From positions 1 through 7,871 of the forward strand of contig JAXHSV010000143.1 in NCBI GenBank assembly GCA_034190305.1: 7,871 bases of DNA, given 5' to 3'. The translations under genes were made by a program, and so were the position numbers. Every line of letters begins with the position of its first letter. Position 1 is the stretch's first letter. Of the stretch, positions 1-5,119 are shown piece by piece. The DNA is from JAUWNJ01 sp034190305. GTDB taxonomy: Bacteria; Planctomycetota; Phycisphaerae; SM23-33. The notes below the pieces were generated by a model, which saw only the letters and a list, made by a program, of their open reading frames with translations, made no database searches and had not been told where the DNA came from.

Positions 1-798
1 TTCACGGTGTCGCCCGAAACGACCGGTTAGGCTGCGCATGCACGATTCGCATAGTATCCTGACCGGTTCGACCTGGTCGGTTTGAGCGAGTAGTTCCCTG
101 ACCTTGACGATACGTCCCCTTTTATCCTCGAAGAGTCGTCGAAACGCCTGACGGACATCCCCGGCGTCCGACGGAGACAGGTTCGCAGCCTCCAGTCCCT
201 GCTCGTGGATGCCTTTTACAGCCGGAGGAGAGTTGTAGTAACCGTCCGAAGCGAAAAAAACAAACGGCGGGACGTCGTGCGTTACCGGAGTTCGCGCGCC
301 GACCCGGCTGAAACGTCCGATAGTCGTAAAGTGGTGTACGCCGACTATCTCGTCGAGCACTGCTCCGGTCTCGACGCGAATGTGCCCAGCCAGCAGGACC
401 GCCGGTCCTATGTGCGTGCGGTCGTCCACGAAACAGTCGTGGGCGATGTGCGCGCCGGCTTCCAGAACATTGTCGTCGCCGATGCGGGTAAGACCGCCAC
501 CTTCCTCGGTGCCCACGTGGGCCGTTACGTTGGGACCAAAGCGGTTGAGGTCGCCGATAACCAGGTACGTAGGCCGGCCGTGGTATTTCAGGTCCTGCGG
601 TACGACGCCGAGCACGCACCCGTCCTGGATGACGTTGTCGGCGCCGATGGTAGTCCGTCCGGCAACTGTAACCCGGCAGCCCAGCACGGTCCCGGATTCG
701 ACGACAACATCAGGGCCGATGACGCAACACTGTCCTATACGAACATCAGGGGCGATTTTCGCCCCGTCGGCAATCTCCGATATGACTGTCAGGTCCAT
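1..798 (-). CDS. lpxA: LpxA-family UDP-GlcNAc O-acyltransferase, catalytic histidine intact (3' end cut by window edge)
   Basis: Cytoplasmic acyltransferase that moves a hydroxyacyl chain from acyl-ACP to the 3-OH of UDP-GlcNAc, first step of lipid A synthesis. Starting at the ATG at 796-798, 266 codons are open to the window edge. E. coli LpxA has 262 residues, so little is missing. Residues 1-180 are hexapeptide repeats of a left-handed beta-helix. The motif QDLKYHGRPT (68-77) and GGGLTRIG are LpxA hallmarks. Aligned to E. coli, Q73, D74, K76, H122, H125, H144 and H160 are kept as Q68, D69, K71, H117, H120 (catalytic), H139 and H155. The C-terminal residues N198, E200, R204 and R205 are not kept: they align with A193, K195, E199 and Q200. 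The chain-length position G173 is A168. It follows the other lpxA-like gene after 68 bases. The family is clear; exact substrate (GlcNAc or an amino analogue) and chain length are not. Confidence 0.9.
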   Translation of the reverse strand, partial: MDLTVISEIADGAKIAPDVRIGQCCVIGPDVVVESGTVLGCRVTVAGRTTIGADNVIQDGCVLGVVPQDLKYHGRPTYLVIGDLNRFGPNVTAHVGTEEGGGLTRIGDDNVLEAGAHIAHDCFVDDRTHIGPAVLLAGHIRVETGAVLDEIVGVHHFTTIGRFSRVGARTPVTHDVPPFVFFASDGYYNSPPAVKGIHEQGLEAANLSPSDAGDVRQAFRRLFEDKRGRIVKVRELLAQTDQVEPVRILCESCMRSLTGRFGRHRE

Positions 799-866
799 TT
801 GCAATTTCCGATTTCCAATTTTCAATTGGCATGTGGTTTCACCGGACGTTCTTCCAATTGGAAATT
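799..866. repeat. Degenerate 7-nt-period palindromic element filling the gap between the two lpxA genes
   Basis: The 68-base gap is AT-rich. Read on the minus strand, the bases before the start codon fall into A-rich 7-mers (GAAAATT, GGAAATC, GGAAATT, GCAAATG), the last of which contains the ATG of the downstream gene. A 10-base inverted repeat, 811-820 (ATTTCCAATT) against 856-865, brackets a 35-base spacer. The layout matches the cleaner element at 1658-1742 and is probably a diverged relative. No Shine-Dalgarno sequence is visible. Confidence 0.6.
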
Positions 867-1658
867 TTATTTACTCGGCTGGAGGCGTTTTCCGGTCGGG
901 CTGGCGGCGCTTTGCCGGAGCGAAGCGATAAGTTCGGCTACGTGTTCGTCGTCGAAGGTTTGTTCTGCCAGGCGGAGTTGCTCGCTGACCGGGAAGGCCG
1001 AGGCGCCGTTAAATATCATGCGAAATGCTTTTTTAAGAGCATCTATTGCTTTCGGGTCGAAACCGCACCGTCGGAGGTTTTCCTTGTTGGCGTTGCGAAC
1101 GCGGAAGGGGAAACCCTGGACGATTGCATACGGCGGGGCGTCGCGGTCGATACCGGAGTATCCGGTGGTGAAGGTGTATGCCCCGACGGTGGCGTAGGGC
1201 GCGATACTGGTAAATCCGCTGGTTCGCACGTATTTTTCAATGCGCGCGTGATGTCCGATGCGGGTGAAGTTGGCGAAAATGCCCTCGCCCGCCAGGTCGG
1301 CGTCTCGGGCGACGCAGCACCCGACCATCAGGAGGTTATTGGCGCCGAGTTTAGTTCCTGCCCCGTCGGCTGAGCCGGACTCGATGATGACATGCTCGCG
1401 GATGGTATTACCCGGACCAATAGTGCAGGAGCCGCCGGCTTCGTATGCACCCGCCGGTTCACAACCCACGATGCAGCCGGGCAGCAGTCGGCACGAACGC
1501 CCGATACGCGTTTTGCCTGTAACCGTTACATTATTGTCGATAACGGTTCCCGCCTCGACGATTACCTCAGGCCCGATAAAGGCGAAAGGTCCGACCTGAA
1601 CGTCATCGGCCAGGGCTTCGGGATTCATCACTATTGCTTTAGGCGAAATCATAGTCAT
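867..1658 (-). CDS. lpxA: LpxA paralogue lacking the catalytic histidine
   Basis: 263 residues, the normal LpxA length. N-terminal hexapeptide-repeat beta-helix (about 1-180), then APPYAIVQGFPF and the LRRCGF helix motif (195-200) with an alpha-helical C-terminus, so the fold is LpxA. Aligned to E. coli LpxA, catalytic H125 is R118 (VARDA instead of IAHDC), H122 is C115, H160 is A153, and the QDLK substrate motif is replaced by AGAY (69-72) next to a three-residue deletion. H144 is kept as H136, and the C-terminal N198, E200 and R204 as N191, E193 and R197. The start is ATG at 1656-1658; a second ATG lies two codons inside. No Shine-Dalgarno is seen and the start codon abuts a heptamer repeat. 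It sits where lpxA normally follows fabZ. It may be a pseudoenzyme, a partner of the neighbouring LpxA, or an enzyme of altered chemistry; the frame is intact, so it is not a decaying pseudogene. Confidence 0.85.
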   Translation of the reverse strand: MTMISPKAIVMNPEALADDVQVGPFAFIGPEVIVEAGTVIDNNVTVTGKTRIGRSCRLLPGCIVGCEPAGAYEAGGSCTIGPGNTIREHVIIESGSADGAGTKLGANNLLMVGCCVARDADLAGEGIFANFTRIGHHARIEKYVRTSGFTSIAPYATVGAYTFTTGYSGIDRDAPPYAIVQGFPFRVRNANKENLRRCGFDPKAIDALKKAFRMIFNGASAFPVSEQLRLAEQTFDDEHVAELIASLRQSAASPTGKRLQPSK

Positions 1659-1742
1659 TTTCGATTTTCGATTTTCGATTTTCGATTGAAAAAGAAACAG
1701 GAGAATCTAACCATGCACCTCTCAATCGAAAATCGAAAATCT
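1658..1742. repeat. TTTTCGA heptamer array with perfect 20-bp inverted repeat, filling the lpxC/fabZ-lpxA gap
   Basis: Four perfect tandem copies of TTTTCGA occupy 1658-1685. Bases 1670-1689 (GATTTTCGATTTTCGATTGA) are the exact reverse complement of 1722-1741, with a 32-base spacer between. The element starts inside the start codon of the downstream lpxA-like gene and ends two bases from the stop codon of lpxC-fabZ, so it makes up the whole intergenic gap. In RNA it could form a 20-bp AU-rich stem directly before the start codon. It has no T-run of the terminator kind. Confidence 0.85.
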
Positions 1743-1743
1743 T

Positions 1744-3057
1744 TTATATTGGTTCGGCATCGACAAGCATGAATTTTATTTCGGCTTCAGCGGCCAGAAC
1801 TGATCCGACCATAGCCCGGCACTTGCAGTGCCCGGTCCGGCTTCGGACGTGAAGCGCCTCGGCCTCGATTATCAACTGGTCTCCGGGTCGGACCGGTCTT
1901 CGCATCTTTGCCCGATCCATGCTCAGCAGCACAGCCACCTTTCCGGTATGCTCCAGTCGCTGGCTCAGTAGGATGCCCGACATCTGGGCCATTGCCTCGA
2001 GAATCATCACGCCGGGCATTATCGGTTCGCCGGGGTAGTGCCCCTGGAAGTACGGTTCGTTTATCGAAACGTTTTTTACGCCGACGCCTTTTCGGTCGCC
2101 GTCAAGTTCGATTACGCGGTCTATCATAAGGAACGGGTATCGGTGCGGAAGCAGCCGCATGATTCGGCGGATGTCGAGCGAAGGCTCACGGAGAAGCGCA
2201 CCGGCCCGTTCACGCAGGACAACCTGCTCGGTAAGTTTCCGCACCAACTGGTGATTGAGGCTGTGGCCGCTCCGGTATGCTACTATCCGCCCTCGCAGCG
2301 ACCTGCCCAGAAGCGCCAAATCACCCACCAGGTCGGCAATTTTGTGACGAACGTGCTCATCGGCGAACCGCAACTCGTTATCCACCGGGCCGTCAGGACC
2401 CATTACCAGAAAATCCTTTTCCGTCAGGTGTTTTCCCCATCCGCGAGACTGGAAGAGCCTGGCCTCTTCTTCCAGAAGAAACGACCTGGCCGGGGCGATC
2501 CGGGCGGAGAAATCGTCCTCATAAAGCCTGAAAGCCAGGACCTGCCGACCGACGCTCTTGCTGAGGTCGCTGTAATCCAGGTCGAAAAGTATGTCCAGGA
2601 AATCACCCTCTCCCGGAAGTGCGGCGATCATTGCCTCGCCCTGCGAAACGGCAATGGGCGTATCTATTACGAAGACCTTCTTTTCGGCTTGTTGTTGTTC
2701 GATGCCGGCCGAGGCAAGCGCGTCGGTGAACGGTCCGGCTGAACTATCACCGCCGGGGACTTCTTCGGCGTCCAGTTCGATCAGGATATTGTCGATACCC
2801 AGGCCGTTGACAGCGGCAAGGACGTGCTCGATGGTGTTTATCGAAACAGTCCCGTCGTGAATGCTGGTTCGCCGGTCCTGATTCGGGGTGAGGTTCGCCG
2901 CAGTGGCGCTGATCCGGGCGGGATTCGGAAGGTCGGTTCGTACGAACACTATTCCGGTATTCGCTTCGGACGGGCGAAACCTCAACCTGGCCTCGATACC
3001 GCTGAACAAGGCCGGACCACTGACGTCCGCCTGGGTTTTAATCGTTTGCTGATTCAA
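1744..3057 (-). CDS. lpxC/fabZ: Bifunctional UDP-3-O-acyl-GlcNAc deacetylase / 3-hydroxyacyl-ACP dehydratase (LpxC-FabZ fusion)
   Basis: 437 residues, two enzymes. Residues 1 to about 290 are LpxC, the zinc deacetylase that commits UDP-3-O-acyl-GlcNAc to lipid A. Visible are IEHVLAAV with E77 (catalytic base) and H78 (zinc), RHKIADLVGDL with zinc ligands H238 and D242 plus D246, and SGHSLN with H265. Residues about 294-437 are FabZ, the hot-dog dehydratase of fatty acid synthesis: LLPHRYPFLMIDRV, then GHYPGEPIMPGVMILEAMAQ with catalytic H340 and E354 at the usual 14-residue spacing. There is almost no linker. The start is a TTG at 3055-3057, chosen because the N-terminus then matches LpxC and no ATG or GTG lies close upstream; it overlaps lpxD by 20 bases, suggesting translational coupling. 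LpxC-FabZ fusions are known from Bacteroidetes and PVC bacteria. Joining the two would balance lipid A and membrane fatty acid supply (inference). Confidence 0.96.
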   Translation of the reverse strand: MNQQTIKTQADVSGPALFSGIEARLRFRPSEANTGIVFVRTDLPNPARISATAANLTPNQDRRTSIHDGTVSINTIEHVLAAVNGLGIDNILIELDAEEVPGGDSSAGPFTDALASAGIEQQQAEKKVFVIDTPIAVSQGEAMIAALPGEGDFLDILFDLDYSDLSKSVGRQVLAFRLYEDDFSARIAPARSFLLEEEARLFQSRGWGKHLTEKDFLVMGPDGPVDNELRFADEHVRHKIADLVGDLALLGRSLRGRIVAYRSGHSLNHQLVRKLTEQVVLRERAGALLREPSLDIRRIMRLLPHRYPFLMIDRVIELDGDRKGVGVKNVSINEPYFQGHYPGEPIMPGVMILEAMAQMSGILLSQRLEHTGKVAVLLSMDRAKMRRPVRPGDQLIIEAEALHVRSRTGHCKCRAMVGSVLAAEAEIKFMLVDAEPI

Positions 3058-4117
3058 GGGCTGAAAGCCTCTTTTCCAGTTGACGAATCTGTCTTTTCAA
3101 CTCCGGAATTTCCGGCAGAACCTTTACCGTCCGAAGCCATTTTCGCGCGTCGAAGGCGGGTATGCCGGAGACCGCAGCGCCGTCCGGTACGTCCTGGGCG
3201 ATGCACGAACAGGCGGCGGCCTTTACGCCCGCTCCCAATACAATATTATCGCGGACACCCACGTGCCCGCCAAGGATAACGTAATCCCCTAATACCGTGC
3301 TTCCGGCGATCCCCACCTGAGCCGCCAGGGCACAGTTTCTGCCGACCTGAACACTGTGGGCGATCTGGACAAGGTTGTCTATCCTGGTCCCGTCACCGAT
3401 GCGTGTGGGCGTGGAGGCAAATTTACCGCGGTCCACGCAGGAGCACGCCCCGATGTCCACGTCGTCGCCGATCTCGACGGATCCGACGTGCGGAATTCGG
3501 TTATGCCGACCTTCGGCGAAATAGTATCCAAAACCTACCGATCCGATTACCGCACAGGGACCTATCCGGCAGCGACGCCCGATCCGGCAGCCGCCGACAA
3601 CGACCGTTCCGGGATAAAGGACCGTTTCTTCGCCTATGGTTACGCCGGCTTCGGCGGTAACGCCGGCGCACAGAACGGCTCCGGCGGCGATTTTCGCCCC
3701 GCTTCCGACCACTGCGCCCGGACCGACGGCGGCGCCGCCGGCGATGTCGGCGTCATCGGCCACTACCGCCGTCGGATGCACGCCGGCCGGGGGGAGGTCT
3801 TCGGGTCCGGCTGACATCTCCAGTACGGTAGTAACGGCGGACATGACGTTATCCACGCGAATAAGCGGCGGTGGCACAGCCTTTGAGGCTGTGCCGTTAT
3901 GCACAGGCTGAAAGCCTGTGCCACCGCCGACGATAACGGCGCAGGCGTTAGTTTCGGCCAGTTGGGCTGAATGTTTATCGTCTGCCAGGAAGGAAACGTC
4001 GTCGGCGCCGGCAAGGCTCAACGGGGCGATTCCTGTGATAACGGCGCTGCCGTCGCCGACAACCCGCCCGCCGATACGATCCGCCAATTGACTGATTGTA
4101 AGGTTCAATCCGGCCAT
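3038..4117 (-). CDS. lpxD: UDP-3-O-(3-hydroxyacyl)glucosamine N-acyltransferase
   Basis: 359 residues, somewhat longer than the 341 of E. coli LpxD. It adds the N-linked hydroxyacyl chain to UDP-3-O-acyl-glucosamine, the third lipid A step. Residues 1-100 form the uridine-binding N-domain (ISQLADRIGG, GIAPLSLAGADDVSFL). Residues about 112-315 are hexapeptide repeats. IGACSCVDRG (222-231) and VQIAHSVQVG (250-259) match the family, with catalytic H254 equal to E. coli H239. The C-terminus (335-356) is a charged helix that packs in the trimer. E. coli H276 aligns with N291, a deviation. Residues 64-84 are not LpxD-like: they are the translation of a palindromic DNA repeat (3866-3929). ATG start at 4115-4117 with no clear Shine-Dalgarno, 108 bases after skp. 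The 3' end overlaps lpxC. Product class is secure. Confidence 0.96.
   Translation of the reverse strand: MAGLNLTISQLADRIGGRVVGDGSAVITGIAPLSLAGADDVSFLADDKHSAQLAETNACAVIVGGGTGFQPVHNGTASKAVPPPLIRVDNVMSAVTTVLEMSAGPEDLPPAGVHPTAVVADDADIAGGAAVGPGAVVGSGAKIAAGAVLCAGVTAEAGVTIGEETVLYPGTVVVGGCRIGRRCRIGPCAVIGSVGFGYYFAEGRHNRIPHVGSVEIGDDVDIGACSCVDRGKFASTPTRIGDGTRIDNLVQIAHSVQVGRNCALAAQVGIAGSTVLGDYVILGGHVGVRDNIVLGAGVKAAACSCIAQDVPDGAAVSGIPAFDARKWLRTVKVLPEIPELKRQIRQLEKRLSALESAND
3068..3071 (-). promoter_or_regulatory. Probable ribosome-binding site for the TTG start of lpxC-fabZ
   Basis: GAGG on the minus strand, inside the 3' end of lpxD, 10 bases before the TTG at 3055-3057. The match is short, but it supports the TTG choice, which also gives the family-typical LpxC N-terminus. 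Confidence 0.4.
3866..3929. repeat. Double-hairpin palindromic repeat inserted in frame within lpxD
   Basis: Outer arms 3866-3879 and 3916-3929 are perfect 14-base reverse complements (CGGCGGTGGCACAG / CTGTGCCACCGCCG). Inside are two alternative 9-bp hairpins: 3873-3881 with 3887-3895 (loop TTTGA) and 3901-3909 with 3913-3921 (loop GAA). The length is close to a multiple of three and the lpxD frame is open through it; it encodes GGTGFQPVHNGTASKAVPPP. This resembles REP-type intergenic palindromes that have landed in a surface loop of the protein. Confidence 0.85.
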
Positions 4118-4225
4118 TGCTGAGAAGACATCATATCTTTACCAGGGAATTTCCACAAGGGTAGCGACATGAGCGCCACGAGTTTATTACATTCCAGCCC
4201 AAAACTTTCCGTCTGCGGGCTGTTG

Positions 4226-4840
4226 TTATTTTGGTTGGTTGGCGTATTTGCTGTTGGCAAACTGAAGAACCGCATCGGTCAGGTCAATGGAGGGATTGTA
4301 GTACAGGCACTTTCGCTGGGCTATCTTGTTGAGCAGTTCGGTGGTGGTCTCGCTGGCAATGGGGACGTCCTCGTGGTAAATGACCAGGTCGCACCCCCGT
4401 CGTTTTGCGACTGTTTCGACGGCAGTAAGGATTTCACTATACATCTGTTCGGTAAGCCGGCGGTGCCAGCGGATTGCCGCCTGCTCCTGCAATTTACGCC
4501 ATACCGACCGCTTAATGACCAGTTCCTGCAATTGCTCCGATGTCTTGTCATGAATCTTGGAGCCCGGCTCGACGCCTTCGAGCATCTTTTCGAGCCGCTG
4601 GATTTCCTGGTTGCGTTTTTCGTCTTCGGCGGAGATATCCTTGCGCTTCTGGGCGAACTTTTCGTTGAGGTCTTTGGCTTTTTGGTAATTGTTGAAGACG
4701 GATGCTACGTCGCAGACGGCTACTCGCGTCGCACGCGCAGCCGGGGCGGCCGGCGCATCCTGGGCTGAACTGTGACTGAAGAACACAACAACAGCCGAAA
4801 AAAGAACCGCTACAACCAAAAGCGTTCTGGGGAATTTCAT
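4226..4840 (-). CDS. skp: OmpH/Skp-family periplasmic chaperone
   Basis: 204 residues. Skp is a trimeric periplasmic chaperone that holds unfolded outer-membrane proteins and delivers them to the Bam complex. The N-terminus (1-26, ending SHSSA) is a signal peptide with a long hydrophobic core, followed by an Ala/Pro-rich stretch. TRVAVCDVASVFNNYQKAK (38-56) is the typical first strand and helix start of OmpH. Residues about 52-145 are charged and heptad-like (KFAQKRKD, QRLEKMLEG, RWHRRLTEQ), forming the coiled-coil arms. The fold closes with CDLVIY (150-155) and YYNPSIDLTDAVLQFANSKY (180-199), in which YNPSIDLT is a common OmpH ending. It lies between bamA and lpxD, the usual place, with a strong AAAGGAG site nine bases before the ATG. 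It is longer than E. coli Skp (about 160), mainly through N-terminal and helical additions. Confidence 0.93.
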   Translation of the reverse strand: MKFPRTLLVVAVLFSAVVVFFSHSSAQDAPAAPAARATRVAVCDVASVFNNYQKAKDLNEKFAQKRKDISAEDEKRNQEIQRLEKMLEGVEPGSKIHDKTSEQLQELVIKRSVWRKLQEQAAIRWHRRLTEQMYSEILTAVETVAKRRGCDLVIYHEDVPIASETTTELLNKIAQRKCLYYNPSIDLTDAVLQFANSKYANQPK

Positions 4841-4849
4841 CTTTAAATA

Positions 4850-4856
4850 CTCCTTT
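4850..4856 (-). promoter_or_regulatory. Strong ribosome-binding site of skp
   Basis: AAAGGAG on the minus strand, nine bases before the ATG at 4838-4840. It fixes the start of skp and shows that this genome does use Shine-Dalgarno sequences, unlike the two lpxA genes and lpxD. Confidence 0.8.
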
Positions 4857-4949
4857 ATTGACCTTTGAATGGATTTTTTTATTTTTCGATTGGGGCCTAC
4901 TACTCTGTCATTACTAAATCTATGAACAATTCCGGGCGTTGTTTATTCG

Positions 4950-5027
4950 ACGCAGAGACACAGAGGAACAGAGATATAGAAAAACAGAGGTCTTTATTAC
5001 ATTCTCTGAATCTCTGCGTCTCTGTGT
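4950..5027. repeat. Imperfect inverted repeat of AGAGACACAGAG type in the bamA-skp gap
   Basis: Bases 4950-4974 (purine-rich, starting ACGCAGAGACACAGAG) pair with 5003-5027 (ending CTCTGCGTCTCTGTGT) at about 20 of 25 positions, with a 28-base spacer. It lies within the 276-base gap between bamA and skp, which holds no gene I can support. It is not followed by a T-run on the minus strand, so it is a poor terminator; it could act as an RNA stem between the two genes. Confidence 0.75.
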
Positions 5028-5091
5028 TGCATCATCCTGCTGACAAATTTAAAGTTGACGGAGTACTACGCCTTCTCAATGGTTTTTTCGT

Positions 5092-5119
5092 GAAATCAAA
5101 AGTCCAAAATCCAAAATCA
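5092..5119. repeat. Heptamer-type repeat abutting and including the bamA stop codon
   Basis: Plus-strand 7-mers AATCAAA, AGTCCAA, AATCCAA and AATCA run from 5094 to 5119. Read with bamA, this gives the TGA stop followed by a T-rich run of GGATTTT units. Period and composition resemble the elements at 1658-1742 and 799-866, but I see no good inverted partner here. Confidence 0.55.

Noticed and set aside
205..1197. Plus-strand open frame of 330 codons
   Set aside because: It runs opposite both lpxA genes and the gap between them. Its translation has no family features, while the minus frames carry hexapeptide repeats and LpxA motifs.
867..1658. Pseudogene call for the lpxA-like copy
   Set aside because: The frame is full length, has no internal stop, and the fold motifs and C-terminal helix are preserved; selective loss of catalytic residues is not general decay.
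1658..1742. CRISPR-like repeats
   Set aside because: The units are 7 bases and tandem without unique spacers; the structure is a palindrome, not a repeat-spacer array, and no cas gene is present.
1712..1771. Small plus-strand frame (19 codons) with GGAG before an ATG inside the heptamer element
   Set aside because: The peptide is mostly a translation of the repeat arm and the complement of lpxC-fabZ; nothing beyond the chance ribosome-binding match supports it.
4118..4225. Short AGCCC/GGGCT stem in the skp-lpxD gap
   Set aside because: Only five base pairs around a loop of about 17 bases, expected by chance at this GC content.
4950..5027. Rho-independent terminator after bamA
   Set aside because: The stem is imperfect with a 28-base loop and no T-run follows on the minus strand, so it does not meet the terminator pattern.
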